From contig CAQZSK010000001.1 of assembly GCA_948934525.1 (NCBI GenBank), forward strand, positions 310,001-374,000: 64,000 nt of DNA, written 5' to 3'. Under the pieces are notes generated by a model that was given only the letters and a program-made list of their open reading frames with translations, was not told the origin of the DNA and made no database searches. This DNA is from an uncultured Clostridia bacterium (GTDB taxonomy: Bacteria > Bacillota > Clostridia > TANB77 > CAG-508). Within the stretch, counting starts at the first letter, position 1. Every line of letters begins with the position of its first letter. Shown here one piece after another: positions 18,710 through 27,706 of this stretch. The translations under genes and the position numbers were made by a program.

Positions 18710-18762
18710 AAATATTTTTGTACTTTTCAAGTAAGATATTTTAGTTTTTTTGTCAGAAATAC

Positions 18763-18791
18763 TTGAATAATCTATTTTTTAATATTATAAT
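18763..18791 (+). promoter_or_regulatory. Promoter of CBM-like gene
   Basis: TTGAAT (18763-18768), 17-bp spacer, TATAAT (18786-18791). Confidence 0.6.
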
Positions 18792-18832
18792 ATCAAAATA
18801 GATAAACAAGAGATAAATAAGGAGAAAATTAA

Positions 18833-19294
18833 ATGGAATTAGTAAAGAATATTTTCTTTAATACAGATAAATTAGTAGAGAATACAAAGGTTAAGATTTC
18901 TTATGCAGGCAACCTTTTTCAAGGTAATTCAGAAGAAGTATTTATTCATTATGGCTTTGGCTTAGAATGGAACTATTTAGGTGAAATTCAAATGGAAAAA
19001 ACAGAATTAGGATTCCAAGCTGAAATAGAATTACCTGCTAGTGAAACTTTTAATTTTTGTTTTAAGAATGAAAAGGGAGAATGGGATAATAATGGTGGTC
19101 AAAACTATACATTTCCTATTGAAAAAGTAGAGCTTGCTTTAGTTCCTCAAGATGAAACTACTTTAGATGCTCCTAGAAAATTAAGAAAATCATATATTTG
19201 GAGCAAAAAAATACGTTTAGCTATTTATAAAGTAATTACTTATCTTCCTAAATTAATTTCAGGAAATTATAAAAGAAAAATATCAAATGAATAA
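18833..19294 (+). CDS. Carbohydrate-binding-module (CBM25/53-like) protein
   Basis: 153 residues with no signal peptide. Residues ~15-110 fit a starch-binding CBM25/53 pattern: KVKISYAGNLF, then VFIHYGFGLEWNYLG, a PASETFNFCFKN strand and the hallmark WDNNGGQNYTF. The C-terminal ~40 residues are basic and hydrophobic (LRKSYIWSKKIRLAIYKVITYLPKLI) and may form an amphipathic membrane-binding helix. No catalytic domain is attached, so a cytoplasmic glycogen- or starch-related scaffold role is possible (inference). It has its own promoter and terminator. Confidence 0.78.
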   Translation: MELVKNIFFNTDKLVENTKVKISYAGNLFQGNSEEVFIHYGFGLEWNYLGEIQMEKTELGFQAEIELPASETFNFCFKNEKGEWDNNGGQNYTFPIEKVELALVPQDETTLDAPRKLRKSYIWSKKIRLAIYKVITYLPKLISGNYKRKISNE

Positions 19295-19297
19295 TAA

Positions 19298-19320
19298 AAA
19301 CCTCGGTTAACCCGAGGTTT
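19298..19320. terminator. Bidirectional terminator
   Basis: Perfect 9-bp GC-containing stem (19298-19306 with 19312-19320, arm AAACCTCGG) between convergent genes; plus-strand T-rich tail. Confidence 0.85.
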
Positions 19321-19327
19321 CTTTATT

Positions 19328-20083
19328 TTAAATATACCATCCACCATTTACTGAAATTATTTGTCCAGTAGTATATTCATCTTCGATCAGCCATTTTACA
19401 CACTTGGCAATATCTTCTGCCTTTCCAATACTTTCAAGAGGTATTTCATTTCTTATCTCTTCCCACTCTTCTTTGCTTACATTTTTATTCATATCTGTAT
19501 TAATTATTCCTGGTGCAATACTGTTTACTCTAATATGTGATGGTCCAAGTTCTTTTGCTAATGCCTTCGTCATTCCATCAACTCCAGCCTTTGCTACACT
19601 ATAATGTACTTCACATGAACCTCCTGTTACTCCCCAAATAGACGAAATATTAATAATTGTTCCCTTTTGCTCTTTAATCATGTGAGAAACAACTTCTTGT
19701 GTACAATAAAAAACTGAAGTTAGATTTGTTTGCATCATTTTATTCCAATCTTCATCTGTTATTTGTGTAAATAATTTTTCTTGTGCTATTCCTGCATTAT
19801 TAATTAATACATCAATTCTATGATATTTTTCTATTGTAAACTTGATAAGTTTTATTACTTCTTCTCGTTTTGAAACATCTGCTTTAAAAATTTCTATTTC
19901 TTTATTTTGTTTTTGTAATCCTTGTTTTGTTATTTCTGCCGCTTCTTTTGAATTATTATAATTCAATACAATCTGATAATTTTCCTGTGCTAATAACTTA
20001 ACAATGCCAGCACCAATTCCTCTTGCCCCCCCTGTTACAATAACAACTTTATTTGATACACTTTTTTCTTTATTTTCTTCCAT
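19328..20083 (-). CDS. SDR oxidoreductase, FabG-like (3-oxoacyl-ACP reductase family)
   Basis: 251 residues. A classical short-chain dehydrogenase: TGGARGIGAG cofactor loop (~15-25), NNAG (~95), catalytic Ser in NISSIWG, YSVAK catalytic pair, and a C-terminal INVNGGWYI-like end (ISVNGGWYI). It is closest by eye to FabG/YmfI-type reductases. No fatty-acid genes adjoin it, so the substrate is open. I start at the ATG at 20083 (MEENKEK), with AAGGAG eleven bases upstream; the frame remains open upstream but without a ribosome site. It lies between a terminator and a tRNA cluster. Confidence 0.85.
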   Translation of the reverse strand: MEENKEKSVSNKVVIVTGGARGIGAGIVKLLAQENYQIVLNYNNSKEAAEITKQGLQKQNKEIEIFKADVSKREEVIKLIKFTIEKYHRIDVLINNAGIAQEKLFTQITDEDWNKMMQTNLTSVFYCTQEVVSHMIKEQKGTIINISSIWGVTGGSCEVHYSVAKAGVDGMTKALAKELGPSHIRVNSIAPGIINTDMNKNVSKEEWEEIRNEIPLESIGKAEDIAKCVKWLIEDEYTTGQIISVNGGWYI

Positions 20084-20195
20084 AGCTTCTATTGCTCCTT
20101 TATATATGCTTGTTAAAGAGTGACAGTTCAACCTAATTCTCTTCCTAAAATTCAAAAAACTAGACAAGTTATATAACAAGCCTAGTTTTAAGTAA

Positions 20196-20271
<76 letters not shown>

Positions 20272-20276
20272 GTATT

Positions 20277-20351
20277 TGGTGACCCCGACGGGAATCGAAC
20301 CCATGTCTCCGCCGTGAAAGGGCGATGTCTTAACCGCTTGACCACGGGGCC
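20277..20351 (-). tRNA. tRNA-Glu (anticodon TTC)
   Basis: 75 nt with CCA. Acceptor GGCCCCG/CGGGGTC with one G-U pair; anticodon loop CTTTCAC; T-loop TTCGATT. Confidence 0.97.
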
Positions 20352-20404
20352 ATGTTAAAAAATTTTTTGCTAGGATTTAAGTAACTATGTCTTAAATCCT
20401 AGTT

Positions 20405-20480
20405 TGGTGAGCCATCGCGGACTCGAACCGCGGACAACTTGATTAAAAGTCAAGTGCTCTACCACCTGAGCTAATGACCC
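20405..20480 (-). tRNA. tRNA-Lys (anticodon TTT)
   Basis: 76 nt with CCA. Acceptor GGGTCAT/ATGGCTC with wobble pairs; anticodon loop CTTTTAA. First gene of the cluster after its promoter. Confidence 0.97.
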
Positions 20481-20522
20481 AAGTTTAAAGCCGGTTAACA
20501 TTTCTATGTTAGCACAGCCTCT

Positions 20523-20551
20523 ATTGTAAACTATTTTTTAAGATTTGTCAA
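20523..20551 (-). promoter_or_regulatory. Promoter of the Lys-Glu-Thr tRNA cluster
   Basis: Minus strand TTGACA (20546-20551), 17-bp spacer, TACAAT (20523-20528), about 40 bases before the first tRNA. Confidence 0.75.
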
Positions 20552-20625
20552 TATAATTTTTCATTTTTTGTCATACTTTTGTAATTTTTCTTTTATTTTT
20601 AGTAAAATATCTCTATTAACATTCT

Positions 20626-20811
20626 TTATTCTTTTAATTGTTTCATTAATTCTTCCACATCAATATCATGTACTTCGCAAGCTTCTTCTATTGTTTCTGC
20701 TTGAGAAGCAGGACATCCCAAACAATGCATGCCAGCATTTAATAATATCTCAGCCTTTTCTGGAGCAACTCTTAATAATTCTCCAATTGTCATATCTTTA
20801 TTTATTTCCAT
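20626..20811 (-). CDS. DUF1858 / hybrid-cluster-associated redox disulfide protein
   Basis: 61 residues. The complete DUF1858 fold is visible: MTIGELLRVAPEKAEILLNAGMHCLGCPAS, with the CxxC-type pair CLGC (~30-33), and then an acidic helix ending EELMKQLKE. Family members occur in anaerobes, often near hybrid cluster proteins or as stand-alone redox or metal-binding proteins. It has an AGGAGA site upstream and no obvious operon partner; it is divergent from the conjugation-like operon. Confidence 0.87.
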   Translation of the reverse strand: MEINKDMTIGELLRVAPEKAEILLNAGMHCLGCPASQAETIEEACEVHDIDVEELMKQLKE

Positions 20812-20872
20812 CTTCTTTTCTCCTTTTTCTCATCAATTTTTTCTTATTTTACCACATTTTTTCCAAAAAGTA

Positions 20873-20901
20873 TAGACAAACTAAAAATTTTGTTATAGTA
20901 T
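20873..20901 (+). promoter_or_regulatory. Promoter of the VirD4-VirB2-VirB6-VirB3-like operon
   Basis: TAGACA (20873-20878) with TAGTAT at 17 bp (20896-20901) or TATAGT at 15 bp, just before the first small ORF of the cluster. Confidence 0.4.
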
Positions 20902-20927
20902 ATGTGTACTAAAAGGAGTGGTTTATT

Positions 20928-21077
20928 ATAGAATTAATTGATTATTTTTTTATCCTTCTTATTATAAATTCTTTTGTCTTTTTTTATTCAATATACACTT
21001 TTTTCGAAATAAAAATACTCCACAATAAACAAGGTTCTAAATTAAATATTAAGAAAAACTCTATGGATAGGAGGTAA
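20928..21077 (+). CDS. 49-residue membrane peptide without a standard start codon
   Basis: An open frame preceded nine bases upstream by AAGGAG, but the codon at the expected start is ATA (20928-20930), and no ATG/GTG/TTG exists near it. It would encode one hydrophobic helix (LIDYFFILLIINSFVFFYSIY) and a basic tail ending NSMDRR. Its last codons contain the AGGAGG used by the next gene, so it looks like a genuine first cistron whose ATG has mutated to ATA, or one that uses a rare start. Confidence 0.4.
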   Translation: MELIDYFFILLIINSFVFFYSIYTFFEIKILHNKQGSKLNIKKNSMDRR

Positions 21078-21081
21078 TCTT

Positions 21082-21456
21082 ACGTTTAAACGTATTTTTT
21101 TCACATTATGTTTTATGTTATTTTTTTGCTACATTGGTTACATTCTCTTTTCTCCTCTATATTTTTCAGACCATATTATTATTGATTATGGAATATATCC
21201 TTTTAATATTTGTGTAGAACAACCCATACTTTGGCATTATTGTAAATATTGGTTTATTTTCACTTACTTATTTTCTGCATTTTTTATTACTAACTCTATT
21301 TTCTACTTATTTCATAACTTACTATTAAAGTTTTCTCATCCTCAAATAAGGAAAAATCTAAAACAAGCAAGTTTAAAGAAAGAAAAAAAATCTTATTCTC
21401 TAATAGAATCACCTCTTCCTAAACCAAATTTAGAATTGCTTATTCGGAAAAACTGA
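21082..21456 (+). pseudogene. VirD4/TraG-like coupling protein, N-terminal membrane part (frameshifted)
   Basis: A strong AGGAGG (21069-21074) is followed seven bases later by ACG (21082) where a start should be; the first ATG (21115) is inside the first membrane helix. The encoded ~124 residues have two hydrophobic helices (about 5-25 and 55-85) and end PNLELLIRKN before a TGA. Removing one base at about 21445 joins the frame to the ATPase part with the sequence LELLIGKTEKTKELVSLPEK, which reads as a continuous VirD4-like protein. So this is the anchor half of one gene broken by a single-base shift. A sequencing error or programmed +1 shift is possible. Confidence 0.6.
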
Positions 21457-22834
21457 AAAAACAAAAGAATTAGTTTCTCTTCCAGAGAAAAGCCTATACC
21501 AAAATTTCTTAATTACTGGAACAATTGGAACAGGCAAAACAAGTAGTGCAATGTATCCTTTTACCAAGCAGCTCATAGGTTATCTCCATCAAGATTCTAC
21601 CCAAAAACTAGGAATGTTAATACTAGATGTTAAAGGAAATTATTATCAAAAAGTTTTAGAATTTGCCAAAGAATTTCATAGAACTCAAGATGTAATTGTT
21701 ATTGAACTTGGTGGCAATTATTATTACAATCCTTTACATAAACCAAATCTAAAACCTGGTATTCTCGCAAATCGTTTAAAGACTATTTTACTATTATTCT
21801 CAAAAAATAACTCCGAAACTTATTGGTTAGATGAAGCAGAAAAAGTGTTAACTGAAGCAATTAAATTATGTCGCTTATATAATAATAACTATGTTACTTT
21901 TGAAGAACTTCATAAATTAGTCACTCAGCCAAATTATTATTTACAAAAATTAGAAAAACTACGTGAAAAATTCATTCAGAATTACTTTTCGCAAATTGAA
22001 ATCTATGACTTACTTTCTTCTATCTCTTTTTTCGAAAAAGAATTTTTAAGTTTAGACCAGAGAACATTATCTATATTAAAATCCGAAATTACTCGCATTA
22101 CCAATTGTTTCATTTCTGATTATGAAGTTTTAAAAACCTTTAATCCTTCTTTAAACGATTTAAACTTTCTTGGTTTTAAACAAGTATTATTAGAAGGAAA
22201 AATTGTAGTACTTAATATGAATATTAGTGAATATAGCAATCTCTCAAAAATAATTGCTGCTTATTTAAAATTAGATTTTCAAACAGAGGTAATGTCAAGA
22301 CTTGCTAAATATTCTAACGGTAATTTTCGCAGTGTCTGTTTTATTTCTGATGAGTATTCTGAATATTGTACAGAAACAGATAGCAATTTTTTCGCTCAAA
22401 GTAGGGAAGCCAAATGTATTAATATTGTAGCAACGCAAAGTTATACTTCTTTATTAAATACATTACATGAGCCATCAGCAGTCAATGTCATTATTCAGAA
22501 TTTAATTAATAAACTGTGGTTTCGTAGTGACGATTTATGGACTATTGAAAGTGCTCAAAAACAAATTGGAAAAGAAGATAAAGAAAAAATCTCAAAAGGA
22601 ATTTCTGAAAATGCCAAAGAAACAGTCTTCAACTATTTTACTAACTCTTTAAACTCCAAAAATTCTAGTATCACAGAAACAGTTAGTACCTATATGCATT
22701 CTGATTTTATTTATGATACAAATTTTTTTACACAGTCTTTAGAAAATTTTACTTGTTTAGCATTTTTGTCTGATGGTTCAAAAATTATTCCACCCCAAAA
22801 ACTCCATTTATTTCCTTATTTCATTTCACATTAA
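21446..22834 (+). pseudogene. VirD4/TraG-like coupling ATPase, main part (frameshifted from its N-terminus)
   Basis: The P-loop ITGTIGTGKTSSA (21506-21547) lies upstream of the first ATG (21551), so the true coding region must begin in the preceding frame. Downstream are LILDVKGNYY (Walker-B-region strand), then VCFISDEYSEY and NIVATQSYTSLLN, typical of the TraG/TraD C-terminal ATPase and TraM-recognition regions. In conjugation systems this hexameric ATPase brings the DNA-relaxase complex to the secretion channel. It is followed by VirB2-, VirB6- and VirB3-like genes. If translated only from the 21551 ATG it would lack the P-loop and be inactive. Confidence 0.7.
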
Positions 22835-22885
22835 CTCTACTATTGACATATTGCAAATGTTTATTATTTTTAAGGAGGTTTTTCT

Positions 22886-23248
22886 ATGTTTTTAAAAAAC
22901 ACAAAAAAATTTAACTTTTATTTTAAGTATTTCTTTACCCTCTTATTAGTCTTATTATTTATATTCTTTACTTCCACAAAAGTTCAAGCTGGTTTGTTTG
23001 ATGGCACTCCTGCTCTAGTTAATAAGTTGAATTCTGCTTTTGAAAAAGTCGAAGATTGGTTATTAAAGCTGTCTACACCAGCTGCTGCAGTTGCTATTGC
23101 TGTTGGTGTATTTATGAAAAAGTTTAGCTTTGGAGATGAAGAAAGAATTCGAACCGCTAAAAAAATTATTCGTGGAAGTTTATTTTCTTATGGCTTTATT
23201 TTAGTTCTTAATCTAATCTTATCTGCAATCAAAAGTTTATTAACTTAG
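22886..23248 (+). CDS. VirB2/TrbC-like pilin-type membrane protein
   Basis: 120 residues. Basic N-terminus, hydrophobic signal segment and a likely signal peptidase site after KVQA (~35), then a mature part with two hydrophobic helices (~58-75 AAAVAIAVGVF and ~95-118 LFSYGFILVLNLILSAI) separated by a charged loop. This size and topology fit VirB2/TrbC components of type IV secretion systems. AAGGAGG precedes the ATG. It is 12 bases upstream of the VirB6-like gene. Confidence 0.72.
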   Translation: MFLKNTKKFNFYFKYFFTLLLVLLFIFFTSTKVQAGLFDGTPALVNKLNSAFEKVEDWLLKLSTPAAAVAIAVGVFMKKFSFGDEERIRTAKKIIRGSLFSYGFILVLNLILSAIKSLLT

Positions 23249-23260
23249 GAGGTACTTTAT

Positions 23261-24145
23261 ATGGAAGAAACATCTTCTTTAACAAATTCGATTATTCAAA
23301 CCATCAACTCTATCTTTCAAACTCTATTTTCATCTATTGATGATAGTATTTATCAAGTATTAGACGATTTAGTCTTTATTAATTCTGATATTCTGAATAA
23401 TTCTATCTTTGAAAAAATTTTTGGAATAAATGCTTCAAATGGTTTATTAGTAATTGCTAATTCTTTGCTTATTGGTTTTTCTTTATATTATGCTATACGT
23501 CTTCTCTACTCTTATTATATGAACTTGCAAATTGAAAGACCTTATCAATTTATATTTAAGTTATTAATTTTTGGAATTGTTATGAATTGTTCTTTTTCCC
23601 TTTGTAAACAATTCTTAGAATTAAATAGCTTCATTTCCGAATCAATTCAAAGTCTTGGAATAAATATATTTGATCATGAAATTTCTTTTTCTGAATTAAT
23701 TAATCAATTAAATAAAATACTTTCATTAAAAGAAGCTGAATTTAATATTTTCTCATTTGATGGTTTACTAAAAGGCTTTATTTCCATCAGTTTATTTAAT
23801 TTAATTTTCTCTTATTCTTTAAGATATGTGTTAATAAAGTTATTTGCTCTACTAACCCCCTTTGCCATTCTAAGTTTAATTAATCAATCTTCCTCTTGGT
23901 TTTTCAAAACTTGGCTTCGAACTATTTTATCATTACTCTTACAACAATCTTTAGTCTCTCTTATTTTATTATTACTTTTTTCAGTTAACTTATCTGCTAC
24001 TGATATTTTTTCTAAATTGCTATGTATTGGTGGCATATATGCTTTGATTCGAGCAAATTCTTATATGAGAAGTTTGATTGGTGGAATTTCTACTGATGTT
24101 TCAAATCATTTAAATATTGGAACTAATTTCTTAAAAAGCATATAA
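23261..24145 (+). CDS. VirB6/TrbL-like polytopic membrane protein
   Basis: 294 residues with about five to six hydrophobic segments (~60-85, 95-120, 170-200, 205-220, 230-255, 255-280). The N-terminus is polar (SLTNSIIQTINSIFQTLFSSID). The central LIKLFALLTPFAILSLINQSS... pattern around residue 195 is typical of TrbL/VirB6 inner-membrane channel proteins. AGGAGGT precedes the ATG; directly downstream of the VirB2-like gene. Confidence 0.7.
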   Translation: MEETSSLTNSIIQTINSIFQTLFSSIDDSIYQVLDDLVFINSDILNNSIFEKIFGINASNGLLVIANSLLIGFSLYYAIRLLYSYYMNLQIERPYQFIFKLLIFGIVMNCSFSLCKQFLELNSFISESIQSLGINIFDHEISFSELINQLNKILSLKEAEFNIFSFDGLLKGFISISLFNLIFSYSLRYVLIKLFALLTPFAILSLINQSSSWFFKTWLRTILSLLLQQSLVSLILLLLFSVNLSATDIFSKLLCIGGIYALIRANSYMRSLIGGISTDVSNHLNIGTNFLKSI

Positions 24146-24177
24146 AGCAAAATATTATTATTTAAAAAGGTGAAAAA

Positions 24178-24459
24178 ATGAAATTTATCTTCCCACAAAA
24201 TTATAATTTTAAAAATAAATTTTTAGGTATAATTGATTATTCTACTTTATTATTAAATCTTATTTGGGATTTATTTATTTTTGTATGTGTTAATTTATTT
24301 TTTCAAAATATAACTATTAAAGTATTTATTTTAATTATTTTTGGTTTACCTATATTATTATTTAGTATTGTTGGCTTCAATCATGAAAATATTTTTTATA
24401 TTCTAATTTATTTAATTACATATCTAAAAAATCCTAAATTATATTTTTATAACAAATAA
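24178..24459 (+). CDS. VirB3/PrgI-like small membrane protein
   Basis: 93 residues. It begins FIFPQNYNFKNKFLGIIDY and has two close membrane helices (~28-45 and ~48-65), then a third weak hydrophobic stretch and a basic tail. This matches the PrgI/VirB3 family of small T4SS inner-membrane proteins in length and layout. It is the last recognisable gene before the pyrimidine-rich desert. An AAAAAGGTG site precedes the ATG. Confidence 0.6.
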   Translation: MKFIFPQNYNFKNKFLGIIDYSTLLLNLIWDLFIFVCVNLFFQNITIKVFILIIFGLPILLFSIVGFNHENIFYILIYLITYLKNPKLYFYNK

Positions 24460-26659
24460 ACTTCATTTTTTAGTATTATTTTTGCTCTGTCTATATTTAC
24501 ATTATTTTCCAATTCCAAAGTTAGAAATCCATTTATAAAGTTTTATCTTTGTCTAGCTAATAATCATCCACTCTATTATTGTCTTTTTGTGCATTTATAT
24601 TGTTATTATTACTCTTCTAGTTTCTCCTTACTTTTTTTCTCTTTTACTATTTCTTTTTTATCCATTCTTTTCTCACTTTATGTACACCTTTTCTCATCTT
24701 TTCATATGCTCTCATCTATTTGCTCTTCTCTTTTATTCCGAAGCATTTTATCAATTTTAAAAAATGAATTTTTACTATCTATTGCTCTTTATTCCTTTCA
24801 ACTTTTTTTAACCCATTTTCTATTCTCCTATCTTTCTATAGCTTCGTTCTTTGATTTTGCCATTCCTTTTTGACAATTTTATTTATATAATTTATCTATT
24901 ACTATTCATCCATTTTAATACCTATTCTTTTTATTTTTTAATCTCCATCTCTTATTATAACTTTTCCAAATTTTCCTACCCTATGTCACTAATCAAATTG
25001 ACAATTTATATTTTTTTGTTTTTTTATTTTCTTATTTCTTTATATTTATTATTCTTTTTACTTTAACTTTTCAATATTAATATCAATAATTATTTTCTCT
25101 ATTTTTTCAATAAATAAATTATAGTACTATTTTTCATTCTTATCCTTTTTCAATCTTTTTTATCTTTTAATAACTTTTTTGTTTTTTATTTTTTTAATAA
25201 ATTCTATCTTTAATAAATTTGTAATTTCTGTTTTTATAATTTATCTTTATTTTATCTTTTATATTTTATTTTTTTATTTTTTAATTTTCTATTTTCCATT
25301 TTTTTATTTTATAATTTGTCTCTTTTTCTATTTTCATTTTTTAATTTTTTAATTTTTTATATTTTGTCAAAAAGTCTATTGGCTATTTTCATATTTTATT
25401 TCTATTTTCATTTTTAACCTTTATTTATTTTATTAATTTCTCAATTTTATATTTCTATCTTCTTTTTTATATCTTTTTACTTTTATCACTTTATTATTTA
25501 TTATATATTTTATTTTATAAAAACTAGCTTTATTTTTTTATTCTTTATTTTTTTCTTTATTAATTTACTTCTTGACTATTTTTTTATAACTTTAATATTA
25601 TATATTTTATTTTTTTAATAATTTTTCAACTTCACTCTTTTTATTTTCTCATCCTACTTATTATCAATTTTGCAATTTTTCTTTATTTTTTATTGTAAAA
25701 ATCTTGCCTTTTTTATATTTGCATTAGAAACTCTTCTATCTATATTTTATGCCAAATATTTGTTTTTCTTTATTCTTTATCTTATCCTCCTACTATAATT
25801 GTCTTTTAGTAACATATTCAAAACCAACTTACAATTATACTACTTAATCTTACTTTTCTCTTTAATATCATTTCAATTTTGCATCATCTTCTTCGTCATT
25901 ATGTTAACATATTTTCATTTGTTTTCTCTTCGCGATAAATAGTCTCTTTCTCTCTATTCCGAAGTAAAAATAGCTTTCAATATATTCACATTTTTTTCCT
26001 ATTCCATTACATATTTATCCTTATCTTTTTTCTTTCTTATGATATCATTCCCCTATTCTATCTTCTATGATGTCACATATTATATACTTTTTGACAAGTT
26101 TACTTCTTGTCTTTTTCTCTCCTTTTTTGCTGTATTTCCCATCCATACTTTTTTACACTTTTACCAAAATACTTATTCTTCTTACATTTTTTTATTTCAT
26201 TGTATTATATCTTTTTTTATTTTCTTTTTTCTATTTTTTATATTATTTCTCTATATTATTTTTTATTTCTGCCTTTTCCGTTTCTATTTTCAATTATCTT
26301 TCTTTTTTCATTTTCTATTACTATCTTTTTATTTTGATATTTGTTATAAATCCATTTTATATTCTTTAATTTTCATTTTTCTTTTTTCATCATTTTCTTT
26401 TTTATTCATTTCACTTTTTTCTTTTCTCTATTTCATTTCATTTTTTATATTTTTTAATTTTATCATTCTTTTTATTATTTTGTTCTTTATCCACTTATTA
26501 TTTATTTTATATTTTATTTTGTTTATCATTGTCTTTTTGTTTTACTTTTAGCTAAATTATTTTTATTATTTCTTCTTCCATCTTTTTACATTTTTTAATT
26601 ATTATTTTATTATTTTTTTAATCTCCTTTGACTATGTTTGTGTTTTCTTCCTTAGTTTA
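24460..26659. other. 2.2-kb non-coding desert, extremely pyrimidine-rich on the plus strand
   Basis: No credible gene is seen: open frames are low-complexity Phe/Leu/Ser/Tyr strings without ribosome sites. Composition is extreme; by hand count bases 26341-26400 hold 39 T, 12 A, 8 C and 1 G. The direction of bias fits the left replichore, where the plus strand is the lagging-direction strand. The octamer TTCCGAAG occurs at about 24738 and 25958. It may be decayed DNA from the adjacent conjugation locus. Confidence 0.75.
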
Positions 26660-26688
26660 TTGTAAAATCTACAAAAAAATGATATAAT
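26660..26688 (+). promoter_or_regulatory. Promoter of the DnaD/DnaI-like operon
   Basis: TTGTAA (26660-26665), 17-bp spacer, TGATATAAT extended -10 (hexamer 26683-26688). Confidence 0.65.
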
Positions 26689-26719
26689 CTGACAAATGAT
26701 ATTTATTGGAGGAATCCCT

Positions 26720-27694
26720 ATGAAATTAGAACAAAACGAGATATTGCCTATCTTTTCAAACACTACTTTACCAGATATTTTCTTTACAGAATATCTTCCT
26801 GAAGCAGATGGAGACTTTATTAAAATCTATTTATATATTTTGTTTCTATCTAAATATGATAAAGACATAAAGGTAAATGACTTATGTAAAAAGTTAGGAC
26901 TTCCTCTAAAAATTATTCAAGATGGTATGAAATATTGGGAAGAACAAGGAGTTCTTGCTAGAAAAAATACTGGATATGTTATTGTCAATTTACAAGAAAA
27001 AGAATTGCATCAATTATATAAACCAAAGGTTGCTTTATCAGCTGATCAAATTCAAAAGTCTGCTGAAAGTCAAAAGAAAGCTAAGACAATTGAATATATT
27101 AATAATAGGTATTTTTCTGGTCTTATGCCGACCTCCTGGTATCCAGATATTGAACTTTGGTTTCAAAAATATAAATTTGAAGATGAAGTTATGGTTGCAT
27201 TATTCGAATATTGCTTTAACAAATCTGCCCTTCATAAGAATTATGTACAAGCTGTTGCTGATGCTTGGGCAAAAAATCAAATTCAGAATTTTAACGATTT
27301 AGACATATATTATGAAAAACAGGAAAAATTGACAAAACTAGCTAGTTTAGTCTCAAAAAAATTAGGTTTATCAAGACAATTATCACAATATGAATATGCT
27401 TACTTAGAAAAATGGTTTATCGATTTTGGTTACTCTTTTGATATTATTGAAATTGCTTTAAAAAGAACTACTTCTAAAGTAAATCCAAGTTTTGATTACA
27501 TTGACAAATTATTATCAGATTGGCATGATAGAGGATTTACTTCTGCAGACCAAGTTAATAAATTCTTGACAGATATGAAACAAAAAAATAAAGATATTAA
27601 GCAGTTAGAAAAGAAAACTGGTTTCCAAAAATATGAACAAAGATTTTATGATAACTTAAACTCACTATATGCCAATAAAAAAATGGAATCCTAA
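26720..27694 (+). CDS. DnaD-domain primosome protein
   Basis: 324 residues. The N-terminal ~95 residues form a winged-helix-like region (DIKVNDLCKKLGLPLKIIQDGMKYWEEQGVL), as in DnaD/DnaB initiation proteins. A DnaD-type C-terminal domain is at ~190-275, including YEYAYLEKWFIDFGYSFDIIEIAL and the family's YIDKLLSDWHDRGF. In Bacillota these proteins help load the replicative helicase at oriC and restart sites. I start at the ATG eight codons inside the longest frame because GGAGG lies seven bases upstream. Paired with the DnaI-like gene 12 bases downstream. Confidence 0.9.
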   Translation: MKLEQNEILPIFSNTTLPDIFFTEYLPEADGDFIKIYLYILFLSKYDKDIKVNDLCKKLGLPLKIIQDGMKYWEEQGVLARKNTGYVIVNLQEKELHQLYKPKVALSADQIQKSAESQKKAKTIEYINNRYFSGLMPTSWYPDIELWFQKYKFEDEVMVALFEYCFNKSALHKNYVQAVADAWAKNQIQNFNDLDIYYEKQEKLTKLASLVSKKLGLSRQLSQYEYAYLEKWFIDFGYSFDIIEIALKRTTSKVNPSFDYIDKLLSDWHDRGFTSADQVNKFLTDMKQKNKDIKQLEKKTGFQKYEQRFYDNLNSLYANKKMES

Positions 27695-27706
27695 TAGGAG
27701 GTTATT

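Noticed and set aside
24589..26551. Several long open frames on the plus strand of the left desert
   Set aside because: They are low-complexity Phe/Leu/Ser/Tyr/Ile strings created by T-rich DNA, without ribosome sites, domain patterns or codon structure.
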